NCBI GenBank assembly: GCA_021234155.1
Contig: JAJEKV010000004.1
Coordinates: 5,026,109 to 5,090,108 of the forward strand
Source: Isoetes taiwanensis
Taxonomy: Eukaryota; Streptophyta; Lycopodiopsida; Isoetales; Isoetaceae
Direction of reading: 5' to 3'
Length of the DNA stretch: 64,000 bases
Shown here piece by piece: positions 10,989-22,449 of this stretch (position 1 is its first letter; the number at the start of each line of letters is the position of its first letter). The position numbers were made by a program, and so were the translations under genes. The notes under the pieces are model-generated. The model saw only the letters and a list, made by a program, of their open reading frames with translations. It was not told the origin of the DNA and searched no databases.

Positions 10989-13373
10989 TGATCTTTGCCA
11001 CATTTTGTGGCAGCAAGAGGAAATTGTACAACACAAGAAGAAGACAAAAGCTGCCAATGCTGATTTTAAGCTGATTACACTCTTGAAGGATTATTTTGTC
11101 TGAGATCATTGAAGAATTTTTTTGATGAAGACTAAGGAAGGACATTCATGGAAGCTATTTCATTAGATCAAATTAAATGGTCACAAGGAGCAAGAAAAAG
11201 TCAAGTCATCATATTTGAGCAAACAAGAGAGCAAAGGACACAAACATTTACTTTGAAGACATAAGAAGGTTTTGAAGACCCCCAAGAGTTCCATGGTATG
11301 TGCAAAATAACTCTAGATCAAGTTCATATTGAGGCAAATTCCTATACCATTATTTCACCCCATACCACCTTCTTTCCTTGATTTCCAAGTTGGTACATCC
11401 TCAATCAACCTTGTTTTCCAATTGACAACATTTTTTTTGTCTAGCCAAAAAGCTTCACTCTCATCTCTTCCATAACTCCATACATTCATTTCCATGATAA
11501 GCTTCCAAAAGAAAAATGGTCAAGAAATTTGCAAAAAAGTTATGCATAAAGGTGGCATTGTGCCACGTATAACCTTGAAGCCACCTCACATCTCCATCAT
11601 TCCTCATCATCACTTACATCATACTCCCTCCATCCCCAAGTTCAAAATTAAAAATTGGCTAAAGGGCTTCCATTTTTCAAGTTGATTATGATTCTATGTA
11701 ATATTGCCACTTGGGAGTGCCATGTCATTTGCACATCATCCTCCTCATCATCATATATGCCATACACGTGTCATCCACATCCATAAGTTGAAAAAGTTTT
11801 TGGCTAGACAAAAATTGAGTCAAGATACATTGCCATGTCATTTGCCTAGTCATCACCATTGCCATGTCATATGCCATCACAATTGCCTAGTCATCTTTTT
11901 TGCCATATTTCACATCCTATGGTTAAGCTATGCAAAAATTATTCCTAGCAAAAGATTCCAATTGAGATGGGAGAATATGCTAATATCCTTTATCTTGGCC
12001 TTTGGATTATTGCCTTGAGATTCGTGCCTTTCTATAAAAAAAAAAAAAAAAAAAATTTTCCTATTCTACCCCACCTAGCATTCTCTACCCCCCGCCGACT
12101 CATCCACCAATCCACACCCTCCACGTGGCACCATGGGGCATGGGGGCGGGACGGGGCGGTCCCCCCTTCATAATGGCACGTTTATTCGGAAGAAATTGCG
12201 GTAAAATTCCTTTTATACACTAGTGCGCTTTTTCTAAACATGCCCGTGGGATATTTGGACTATTTTTCAAGAACCCTAATTTTCGATGAAGGCCAAGATC
12301 CGGAAAATTGGTTGGAATTACACCTTAATCATAGCTCGCACCCTCCATTCACCTACACGCATCCATACCGACTCATAAACAAACAAAAATTTGAATTTCA
12401 AACAGAATTTGCCAAGATTTGAACTCAAACAGGGCCGTTTAAGATGGATTGAGATCTTGCATTGTTTTCCGGGGTTGTATGCGTGAAGAACGTCGACTTG
12501 AAGCTTTTAGAGCCGGATTGGTGATTCCTAGTTGCATTTGCTCCTCTAGCCTCCAAATTCGGAAGAATTGTGAGGCTATTGAGATTATCGACCACTTTTG
12601 AGATTATTGACAATTTGATCTGTTTGATTGTTTTTCCCGAGACCATTAGACTCGGGGAAATTGATGTTGATCTTTTGAATAGCTTCTTGAATGAAAATCG
12701 ACCTTAGAAAAAAAAATTAGGTGTGGTGATTGTTCTTGAGTTTAATCCTTGATTTTCAGGAAAACTAAAAATAATTTAGTTTGAAATTTTTATGCACTAT
12801 AACTAGAGGGTATTTCCGAACCGATACACTTGAAAAAACACAAAAAGCCAATTAGATTTCATATTAGGTAAAGTTGCTCTCGGGTTTCTTGCGGTCAGGG
12901 TGATAGGAGATTTTAATCAAATTCTACCCTTTAGGTTGTTAATTTCCTGAAATTTTTAAGTTGCCTTCAATCTAGACACCGGTCGGAGATATCTCAAATT
13001 TCCAAAACTAAAAAACTTGTTCCATCTTCAATCTGCAAAAAAAATAGCTTTGCATTCTTTGGTATTGACCAATTTTTGACCCAAATGAAGTGTGATTTTG
13101 AGAACCTTGCTTATCTCAGCTCTATCTAGACTTTTGAACACTGATTCCCACATCTGTTAAGAAGATCTCTATCAAAAAATCAATTGATTTGCTTGATTTG
13201 ATTTTAAATGGCACAAGTTTATGGTCAGACCATTTTTTTTGCTTCAGGGAAAGCAGTCTGATCTTGAAATTTCAGTGACTTTTCCAGGTTTTGGTGATTC
13301 AGAGTGGTTGCCTTAAGCAACCTGGAGGTTCTAAACCATTAGGTTGGAGGTTTTGCCAAAAAAGCCTTCAACA
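10989..13373 (+). repeat. 3' LTR of Ty3/gypsy copy 1
   Basis: The LTR starts TGATCTTTGCCACATTTTGT and ends TTCAACA, followed by the duplication CCTCG (13374-13378). It matches the 5' LTR throughout, including the TATA-like stretch near 12031, the GC-rich block near 12130 and a long A-run at 12036-12055. Its first dozen bases differ from the 5' LTR, while copy 2 has TGATGTCGCCACA at the same place. Confidence 0.92.
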
Positions 13374-13378
13374 CCTCG

Positions 13379-14887
13379 GAGCAAGTCTGCAATCAAAAAG
13401 CAAGAAATAAAATTCAAAAACTTATGTAGATTTCCATAAGCAATCGAGGTTGGGTTTGGTTAGCCAATTCGACTTTGGATCGACGGGTTTCATTCGGATC
13501 GACTTTAGATACGGTCCGATAGATGCGAGCGGTTATTTAGATTTCGCGGATCGACTTCAAATCGCCAGTCAGAAATCTTACGATTGCGCCTAATGGACGA
13601 CACATGATTGTACCAGCAGTTAATGGTTCAACGATCGCCGTATTATGAAATCCAAAATTAGATTTCACTCAGCCGCTAAAAAGGCAGTACAATTAACGGA
13701 TAATTTGAAACTGCCACCTAATCTTGCCGTCAGCCTTTCTTGCCATTCGAAGAACTCCAAAGAACTGGAAAGAACTCGGAAGAAGTGGGAAGAAGCCTGC
13801 GCCTGAGTGATGTCGAACGCCTTCATGTAAGTTCATCTACTCTTCTGGATTGCAAGCTCCAATTTAATCCCATAATCTTACGAGATTGAACAGTGGTGGA
13901 GAGGAATGTTACATGCTGACGATGAATTTAAAGAGAAGGGTGGGAAATTGCAAGATAGAATCAGTCGATCCGAAAGCAGTATGCCATGGAGTTCCTCTGG
14001 GAAATGATCATGTGAAGATCCTAGTTACCAGTTAACATTTCAACGACGAAGCATTACCCAGAAGGCATCCTGATGGAGACGCATTCGGAGAAAGCATCGT
14101 AACCTTTGTTGCATGGCCAGTAATTCGCTTAAAAAAGGTGAGTTTCATTTTTTTGGAAGAAATAGGGAAGTTGCATCAGAAGAAGTAGATTGAGTACATA
14201 TACTAAGATGCTCAAACTGATTCTGTCATATGTATGAAATTAATACGCTTGCATACCAGACCATTCATTCAAAATTTCAAAACTATAAGGCCTGCAGACC
14301 AGACCATTCAGGAATTTACAAAACACTAGACACTCTTTACATTTTTTTAATTAGATCTGTGTGTAATCCTTCAGTAGTATCAAATGCTGGCACAGGTTGT
14401 AACAAGAGAAGCTGGCACACAAAAATCTGGCAAATTAGATGGTGCAGCTATTGGGCTATTACCCAAAATGGCTTCGAGCTCTATAATTCTCGTTCTCAGT
14501 TGAGCATTCTCTAATTCAAGCCCCTCCAGAGCATGACATAACTCCTCATTGAATAAGCCTATGATAGAGCCATTCAAACATGACAGGGTCAAAACTATCT
14601 TTTGCCTTTTGAGAACCATTACTAGTTTCTAGAAAGCAGTTGTGTTGTAAAAGCAACAACTTTGGAAGGAGATGAATTTTGAGATCAAATTTGGCACAGA
14701 AGTAGTTCATGGGCCTCTTCATCTTAGAAAAATGTTTGGGTTTGAATTTGATGTTTTGACTTTTAATTCCAATTTTAGAAAATTGCAAAAATTGATGGCA
14801 TAAATATATTACGTCTTCCATGTTTATTCTAGATTTGTGCCTTATGGTGTGACTTTATAAAATCACATCCTCAAAATATCTCATATC
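13379..14887. other. Intergenic, no supported gene
   Basis: I see no gene. The word GGATCGACTT/GGATCGACGG recurs three times within 13475-13560. A short minus-strand open stretch at 14380-14619 has a leucine-rich coiled-coil look (ALEGLELENAQLRTRIIELE). It has no start context or partner exon, so I do not call it a gene. Confidence 0.4.
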
Positions 14888-15690
14888 ATGAATTCTATAC
14901 ATTCTTTGGTGTTGCCGGATGGTTCTCTTGTCTCTGATCCGGTGCATCTTAAGCAGTATCTTCATCAGCACTTTTCTTCATTCTTTGCACGACATCCATT
15001 GCCCTTTCAAAAGGACATGCAATCGAATTTGTTGATTAAGGTGCGTCGCATTATTTCTGAAGAGCAGAGGTAGCTTCTTGAGTCCAATACTGTGAAGGAG
15101 GATTAAAAAGGAGTTGTGGCTCACTTAAATAAGGACAAATACCCTCGTTTGGATGGCTTCCCTATTGAATTCTTTCGGAAGTGCTGGGACTGATTGGTGG
15201 ATGATGTATATGATGCCTTCTGTGAGTTTCAAAGATTTAAGTGCCTTGACAAGATTTTGAACACATATTGCATCTCCCTCATTCCAAAGAGCAAGGAACC
15301 CAAGACTATTTTTGATTGGCGACCTATTACATTGCTTTCCTATGCGTACAAGATCTTTGCTAAGACATTGGCAGACAAAGTTCGAGATATTTTGGCTTAA
15401 CTCTATCTCGTCATCACAACTTGATTTTCTTCCTCATCGATGTATTCTCAACAACATGGCTGCTGCACACTAGGGAATATTTTGGGTCTGGTTACGAGAT
15501 CATAGAGCGATGTATCTTAAGCTTGATTTTGCTAAAGGTTACGATAGTGTTGATTGAGGTTTCTTGGAGAAGTGTCTTCTTGCTCTTGGGTTCGGGGAGT
15601 CATTTACAAGAAATGTCATGAAGCTTCATGCGTCAGCAAGATCTACTCTACTTTTTGAGGGTGAGCCATCTGATATTTTTGTAGTGGGTT
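14888..15690 (+). pseudogene. LINE reverse transcriptase fragment
   Basis: This is a degenerate piece of an L1-type LINE ORF2. Recognisable RT blocks occur in the usual order. There is a DGFPIEFFRKCWD block (canonical PDGxPxEFY/F). It is followed by LIPKSKEPKTIFDWRPITLL, the conserved IPK...DWRPISL block, and then an ILNN...KLDFAKGYDSVDW block in other frames (about 15440-15560). Several stops and frame changes separate the blocks. Neither the endonuclease nor the YADD region is present, so this is a truncated old insertion. It differs clearly from LINE A and LINE B in this window. Confidence 0.8.
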
Positions 15691-15699
15691 GCTCTTCAC

Positions 15700-16675
15700 A
15701 ATTATGGTAGAAGTATTATCTCAGCTTTTCTCTATGGCTACCCAAGATGGCATCATTCAAGGTCTGCCAATGGATGATGGTTCTCAAGAGATCATATAAA
15801 TGATTTTTTGCACAGATGCACAGCGAAGATGGTACCTGTTTGGGCGGCAAAGGTTTTGCGGTTCCTAATGTAATTACAGTGCAAGGATGTGGGGAACAGA
15901 AATCTTGACAATATGTGTGCCAAAACGATGGAACTTTAGCTCCCTTATTGATTTGGGGAGGCGCAAAAATTATAGAGCGTTTCCTTCCTCTGTGTTGATT
16001 TTGTTCCCTTTGTTCCCTCTGTAACGATCCAAGTGAGATCACTCGGAATTCGAAGCAATCCTCGCATACGTCAGAAATAAATCTAGCCAAAAATCTTGCG
16101 CTTCTTAAAGAATTTGCCCTGAATGCTGCCAAAGATAGATAGATCCAGGTGAGTCTGGAAGGTAAATCCTCAATGCAAATTTGACCGGAGGCATGCACAA
16201 CATGGGGATGTGCAATTAGGGCGTCAAAACAATCTACAGGGGGCTTGCCGAAAGTCTTTTTTTGATTCCAAATATAATTATTTTTGGATTTTTTATCGCC
16301 TGAGATATTTATCATATATATAGGAAGATAATGTGGTGGTCAAAAATCTGCTTCAAATTTTATTTCTCAAATGGAAACCCTTCCAGACTTCAAACGTGGA
16401 AACGCTTCTCGATTTTAGTGAAAACAGGAAGGATTTCCAGTTTTCTAATCCCGATCGGGCGGATATAGTTTGAGCGTATTGTCACCGTAATTTAATATAA
16501 ACTTAATATGTCAACTTTAAGGTCAACATTAATATTTCAACAATAATGATTATGTGGTCACCACCTTTTAATCACATTTGCATTTATGCATGTTAAACGG
16601 GTCCCTACATATGATGTCACATATTATCAACATACGTACTTGAAATCAACATGCAAATGGGAAGATGACTATTGA
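15700..16675. other. Intergenic, no supported gene
   Basis: A 199-codon minus-strand open frame at 15716-16315 has no recognisable domain, no good start context and unremarkable composition, so I leave it uncalled. A TGTAACGATCCAAGTGAGAT stretch at about 16020 resembles the start of an LTR, but no partner is visible. The right end carries the 8-bp duplication of the hAT element. Confidence 0.35.
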
Positions 16676-16683
16676 GGGCGCAT

Positions 16684-16699
16684 CAGCGTTGGGGAAAGT
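16684..16699 (+). repeat. Left TIR of the hAT element
   Basis: CAGCGTTGGGGAAAGT matches the right end at 14 of 16 positions when the latter is read inward (CAGCATTGGGAAAACT). The CAG start is the hAT hallmark. Confidence 0.88.
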
Positions 16700-18248
16700 C
16701 CGGGGCAAAGGGAACTTTGCCGTTTCTCTTTGCCAAATCACCGTCCAGCCAAGCAAAATGTCGGAACCTGTTTCGGCGAGATATCCTTGATTTCCAGAAA
16801 TTGGCCGACAGGTAAAGCCTCAACCAGTATTTACTAGCCTGTCAGAACAAAAGTCTAAAAAAATAAAAAAACCAGAGTTGTAGCTACTCGTCTTTCGTGC
16901 TACTGTTACTGTAGTAGCAACAAATTTAAATCAAACGAATTGCCCATCCATCCCATTGATCCCCCATTGCAAAAATTTAATGCAAACACAAAAGAGGGAA
17001 ACAAAAAAGCTTTTCTTTCTTCCTGTATCTCTGTAGCTGTGATGTGGTGCGACTCTGCTCTCTTGCGACATGGTTTATTCTGCGGCATGACTCAGACTCA
17101 GACAATCAGACAATCAGACTCGGAACTTCGATAAGCAAGGCTATGTGGCAAGCAACTGGGTTCGGCTTCTGCTTCTGCTCCATTTGTTATTTTCTATTGT
17201 TGTTCTAGCTTCTAAATCGATCTGATCAATCCAAGCATTGTTGTGAATGCATTGAATGATTTACAGAGCATGAAAATACCACTCTCGCATACCAAAATCC
17301 AAGCATCAAATCGGTATGTTTAACCCAAGTACAAGCACTGTTGCGAATCTTCTTCAAAACTGGATACACCAAACTGCTCATATAAACTATACATCAGACT
17401 GTTTCAAGGGCAAAAAGGCCAAAAATTAGGCCCCTTCACGGCAAGAAGCCCACCGAATTCGAATTTCAGTAGGCTAAAGAATTATGGAAATGGAGATGGA
17501 GATACGAAATTAAGACAACACAGACAGACAGGTCGCCAAGCAAGCTTCATAGGTCTTGCTTTAAGCTGCAACTAGAGTTCCAGTACAGTAAGATGCAACT
17601 CGAGTTCCAGTACAGTGACAGTCTTTCTATTATTGTCTTTGTCTCAAAAAGTAATCCCTCGGCCATCCCTCTGTATTTTTTTATCCCTTTTTTTGTATTT
17701 TCTCTTGCAAATATTTAAATGAAACCATTGTTACTACACTCTTAAAATTTCTATAACCATTGAAAATACAGATAATGATTAAATATGTTCCCATCTTTTT
17801 TGAAGTCATCCATCCGCCTATGTATGTCTGCCACATGGCAGACATTCTTTCCAAGAATCACTGATTCTTAAACTCAAATTTTCAGGAATCACTCATTCTG
17901 AAGCATTTCACATCTGTGGTGTGATGTCAATTTATTATCATTGTCGTGCTAGGTTCCAACCCAATAAGCCCATCTACTTCCAAATAATTTATTCTGGCTC
18001 ACTTTCTCCCTTTTTTCTATGTTAATGCTTGCTTTCTAACATCCAATAATTTATTCTCTTTATTATATCTTATTGTTTGCCTTCTTACCTCAAATATTTT
18101 TTCCTTTTCCAAACTTATCCTTACCTAAATTGGTATCGTTAATGTATGTACTTGATTGATAATGTAATGTACTTGATTGCTTCCAATTTATTTTTCTTGA
18201 TATTATAGGTTTAGTTTGCTTTCAAGATAGTTATACGTATTATCAAAG

Positions 18249-20081
18249 ATGGCAAGAAAACAGGCAAGCCTCTTTGCGATGCCCGGATTTATAAGACCGG
18301 AATTAGCAAGTTCTTTAAGTGCAAGTCAAGCATTTGATAATGAATTTGAAGAGCATACAAAAGAGCTAGCAGGAGAGATGTCAAGAATAAACCAAGCAAA
18401 AAGAAAATTCCAAGAAGATTGGTTGGAAAAATTTCGTTGGTTGGAAGAAGACCTTGAACAAGGTCTTCTTTGGTGTACTTATTGTAAGAAAGATCGTCAT
18501 TCCAAGAGTCTATTTGGCACAAAAGGTGCCAAGAATTTCAAGACTTCGGCCCTTGAAGATCATGCAAGAAGCCAAGCACATAGAGAAGCTATTCTTCTTA
18601 TGGACCAAGAGAAGGATGGGCTCGAACAATGCACGCAAAAAAAGAAGGCTAATGTGGAGGCTTCAATTGAGAAGACATTTAAGTGCGCTTATTTTATGGC
18701 GAAAGAGAACATGGACTAGCAAACCTTTTGGAGCTTTGAGGGAATGTGGAGTGGAAGACCTTCCTACCATGTATAATGAAAATAAGGCATGTGCAAGCTA
18801 AAAAGAGCCCATGGTTTGGAATAATGGTTGATGAATCGACTGACATAAGTGTGACAAAGAATATGATTCTTTATGCCACTTTCATGGAAGGAAGGAGCGT
18901 GTGTACTTGCTATCTAGGCATTGTTGTTGTGAAAGATAGTGATGCAAAATCAATTACCGAGTGCATATTGGAAATATTGGAAGAATGGGACTTGGACGTG
19001 AAGAAAATGATGGGATTTGGGAGTGATGGTGCATCCCTCATGGTGGGCACAAATACGGGAGTTGCAACGCCATTGAAAGCGCTTAATCCATATATGACTA
19101 CCCTTCATTGTTGTGTACATCGAACAAATTTATATGTGCAAGAGGTTTGTAAAAAGCCCGCAATTCTTCATTTTCTTGGTGATATTCTTAAGATCACAAG
19201 TGACTTGAGTTGTGAATCTCAAAAAGAGTATGTTGACATTACCACGATAACAAGTTTATGTAGAGGCAAATTTATGGAAATTGAGGAAGACTTTTTGCAT
19301 GTGGAAATATATTTGAATGGCTTCCAAAGAGATAGTAAGAATTATCCCATCATCCCGGATTATGGTACTGAAAAAGGGTACCTTGCTACCTTAAGGTCAT
19401 CCGTAAAGGGGAACATGTATGGGAGCATTGAAATGGATAGAAGCATTGATGGAGAAGATCTTAATGCCGCTACTTTATTCCAAAAGGCATTTGCTAATGC
19501 CTTGATTAGTTGCTTGAGATAGAGACTACAAGATCAAGTAACTCTATTGTCTATGAAGGTATTGTCTCCATGTAACATGCCCATTGGGGGACCACGTAAA
19601 AGTATAGGGCTGGAGGAGATAAAGATAGATAGATAGATATATAGAAAAAAAGGTGAATTCACCTTGATCATTGAGTTTGGGATTTATAAAAGGCAAGCTA
19701 CTACAGAATGGCTTGGTAGAGGCTTCTTGGACATATGGGGTATGATCTGTTGCAATGAGATTTGGAAACAAAAGTTTACCGAGCTACTAAAAATTGTAGA
19801 AAATTGGCCTTATTCAATGTTCAAGTACAGCTACTTGTGAAAGAGGTTTTAGCCGCATGAAATGCATCAAAAACAAGTTTAGAGATATGATACAAAGAGA
19901 TGGCCTTAATGCATTGCTTCGGATCTCAATAGAGGGCTCCAAGTTAGGGGACTTTGACTTTGGTGAAAGTATTAACTTGTGGCGGAATAGCGCACAATAT
20001 CGACAAATCTGTATGGGATGCCCACTTGAGAAGCGCGAGAGGAGATTTCAAGAAGACAACATGCTTATTGAAGGTAGGTGA
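18249..20081 (+). pseudogene. hAT transposase, ZNF862/DUF4371-like
   Basis: The start is ATG 18249. Residues about 70-120 form a TTF/BED-type zinc finger (WCTYCKKDRHSKSLFG, then SALEDHARSQAH). After frame changes at about 18715 and 18800, the RNase H-like catalytic core begins with FGIMVDESTDIS, the first catalytic Asp region of hAT transposases. It continues with GFGSDGASLMVG and LHCCVHRTNL, which are typical of the ZNF862/DUF4371 hAT group. A C-terminal block follows at about 19830-20081 (RMKCIKNKFRDMI), the region used for dimerisation in this family. The insertion domain and C-terminal joint are interrupted by stops after 19522. It lies inside matched TIRs and target duplications, so it is this element's own transposase. 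Confidence 0.85.
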
Positions 20082-20544
20082 AGACTTATCGTGAACTTGT
20101 TATGATGAGACAAACTTTTTTTTTTAACTTGACATTGTGATTTTGCTTAAGTTCTTATTCTATTAACTCTAAAACATTATGATATGATATGCGGATTTTA
20201 TCTATGTTGCTAGATTATGTAAGGCACACTTTTTTGAACTTTATATCCTGATTTTGTGTAAGTTCGATAGCATTATAATGTGATATGATATTTAGAGTCT
20301 ACTTCTGTTACTATTATATGGCAAATCCTCAATGTAGCATTTTGATTTCGTTTTGATGTGATATTGTAGCTATTTGAGTACTTGGTGAATAGTGGGAATG
20401 AATTGATTGTAGTATACTTTTTTATTTTTTGTCTTAGGAAAATGGGATCCGATTATGCATTTTGTTTGTAGGAACGATCCGATTCAAAATTATAATTTTC
20501 GATTGAATGAGAAAACTACAAGAAATTTTCTGATAGAAGGAAAA

Positions 20545-20560
20545 AGTTTTCCCAATGCTG
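20545..20560 (-). repeat. Right TIR of the hAT element
   Basis: AGTTTTCCCAATGCTG is the inverted partner of 16684-16699. The duplication GGGCGCAT follows immediately. Confidence 0.88.
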
Positions 20561-20568
20561 GGGCGCAT

Positions 20569-22449
20569 GATAGATAGTTATATTTAGCCATCGAGTAAGA
20601 CTTTTGATTTATGATATATTTGACAAGTTGGCCTATCAATCAATAGACCACTTCCACATAATAAATATGAATAGGGGAGCCATTTGAAGATTCTATAGAT
20701 ACATTTATTATATGACATGTGTCTGAGTAGTCCCCACCTTGTTTTCATATCTTGTGAAGGGGACACAAAAACTGCATTGACAAGCTTCCACAATGTCAAT
20801 TCGTTTCTCTTTTTCGTTCTATTGGTTTCATTATTTATTTTTGAGGGTTTCACGTACTTATGACATGGAAGAAGTAGAGAGGGCATAAGACAAGTGCAAG
20901 AAACGTGGATAAAAGGTCAAGGTTGGACATAGAGGTTTGGCAACAAGTATTGGCATTTGGCAAAAGGCCTGAAACATAAGGTTGAGAATGTGGACAAAAT
21001 TGCATGCGAAAACACACAATATAAGAGTCAAGAACTTAGACTCATCAACCACCACAATATACAACAAAGGAAGTGCGCACAAAGACGTGTTGCATTCTTA
21101 CCAATTGTTGACCTCCAAAGTTTGTTCATAGGAATCGATGTAACATTGCATACGATTGCTATAAATGCAGCAACTCTAATTAGTCGTGAGTAGTTGCACA
21201 TCGCAAGCTACCCAAAAAATGAAAAAACATAAGAAATATCCAGCTATAACGCATGGATTCCAAAAATAAAATTGTTTGCTATAGATATTGGCTAGTGTAC
21301 TTACCGAGAGCTTATCGCAGCAATTAAAAAACCTTGCTCTTTCAGATTTTCTAGAAAAGACCCTAGCGATAAGCAAAGGACTTAGACGATGCAAGGCTGC
21401 TAAACTCACCTGTAAAAAAAAAAACCCACGATCCACAGAGAAAAATAGAGTCGTGCATCGCCCCTGCACCTGCACAACACCAACACACAAACACAATAGG
21501 GGCTATTCAAGCGTGTCATGCCACAAAACCTCGAAAAGCAAGGGGCTGGTCACGCGTGCCATGCGGCAATTTTTAACAAACAACATTATATATAAATAAC
21601 AAAATTAAGGGAGGAAGTGTGGAAAACAAGGGAAACTGCTGAGAGATGAGAAAACATCAATAAGAAGTCGATAAAAAACTCTGCAATAAATAACGAGCTT
21701 CCAATTGAATGAGGGCCCAAAAATGCATGCATGCCATGCGTGTAATGCATGCATGCTCATCTTGCTCAACAATCTCGACCCGCTATGTGGGATTGATTGG
21801 ATATTGGATATCGACATGTCCCCTTGTGATTTCAGCTTTTGTGGGTTGGAAAAAATTTGAATGTTTTTTAAGTCCTCCACCATGGATGTACTCATCTAGT
21901 ATCTCGAATATCCTTTCTTTTTCTGAGTGTTTGATCCGAAAAGAAGTATGAACATGCTCTGAAATATGGAATCTTCGTGGTCTCACTGGCATGGTTTATA
22001 AACTCCACCAAGCTCAATAGTAAGGTTTAATATTCAATACCTGAAGTGTTGTTCATTTGATTACCTTATAAAACTTCTGTGGTTTTTGAAAAGCATAAAA
22101 GAATCCTCTATGATGTTAGAAGATGTATATGCACGACTAAATCATTTAATAGTGCAACAATTGTAAGTGGGAACGAGCTTTTCTGAATTTTATCATCCAC
22201 AGAGACTGAAAATCTATGGGAACCAAACAAAGAGTACATCAGACATATTACTGTCTAGAATTTAAAAACCCTGGTGCCGAAGTATTTTTGGGAAAAAAAC
22301 CTTAGCAATAATATACTATCTTTATGCATTTTTATGTAACGATAAAGGACATGACTGAGTTTGTATGTTCAGTGTCTCTTGGAGATATGATGCTATTACC
22401 CCCACTGAAGCCACCCGCAACATCATGTGTAGTGCTTATTAGGTGTAAC
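20569..22449. other. Intergenic, no supported gene
   Basis: Open frames are short and on both strands, and none has family features. A CATGCA-rich cluster lies at 21723-21757 (listed separately). The right edge abuts the LTR that starts at 22450. Confidence 0.4.
21723..21757. promoter_or_regulatory. Cluster of CATGCA (RY-type) words
   Basis: ATGCATGCATGCC and AATGCATGCATGC lie within 35 bp. CATGCA is the RY element bound by plant B3 factors (ABI3/FUS3/LEC2). No adjacent intact gene is seen, so a regulatory role is only a possibility, and simple-repeat origin is equally likely. Confidence 0.3.

Larger units (their letters stand above)
2268..13373 (+). mobile_element. Ty3/gypsy LTR retrotransposon, copy 1 (decayed)
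   Basis: This 11.1-kb element has two long LTRs of about 2.4 kb, a matched 5-bp target duplication (CCTCG), gag with zinc knuckles, and pol. Pol domains run in the order protease, RNase H, reverse transcriptase, second RNase H, integrase. A roughly 900-bp non-coding 3' stretch with 167-bp tandem repeats precedes the 3' LTR. The coding region is broken by many frameshifts and stops, so the copy cannot make protein. A second copy of the same family lies at 53127-64000 in the opposite direction. No chromodomain was seen after the integrase. Directly before the 3' LTR the sense strand is pyrimidine-rich (CTTCCTCTTTCTTTTTAGCA) instead of showing the expected polypurine tract, which is odd. Confidence 0.93.
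16684..20560 (+). mobile_element. Full-length hAT transposon (non-functional)
   Basis: The borders are exact. The 8-bp target duplication GGGCGCAT occurs at 16676-16683 and 20561-20568. The ends are inverted repeats of the hAT type (CAGCGTTGGGGAAA on the left, CAGCATTGGGAAAA read inward from the right). The 3.9-kb interior holds a hAT transposase relative with a zinc finger. hAT elements move by cut and paste and always make 8-bp duplications. The transposase is broken, so the copy is not autonomous now. Confidence 0.93.

Noticed and set aside
15716-16315. 199-codon minus-strand open frame
   Set aside because: No recognisable domain, partner exon or start context. Length alone is not enough in 64 kb read in six frames.
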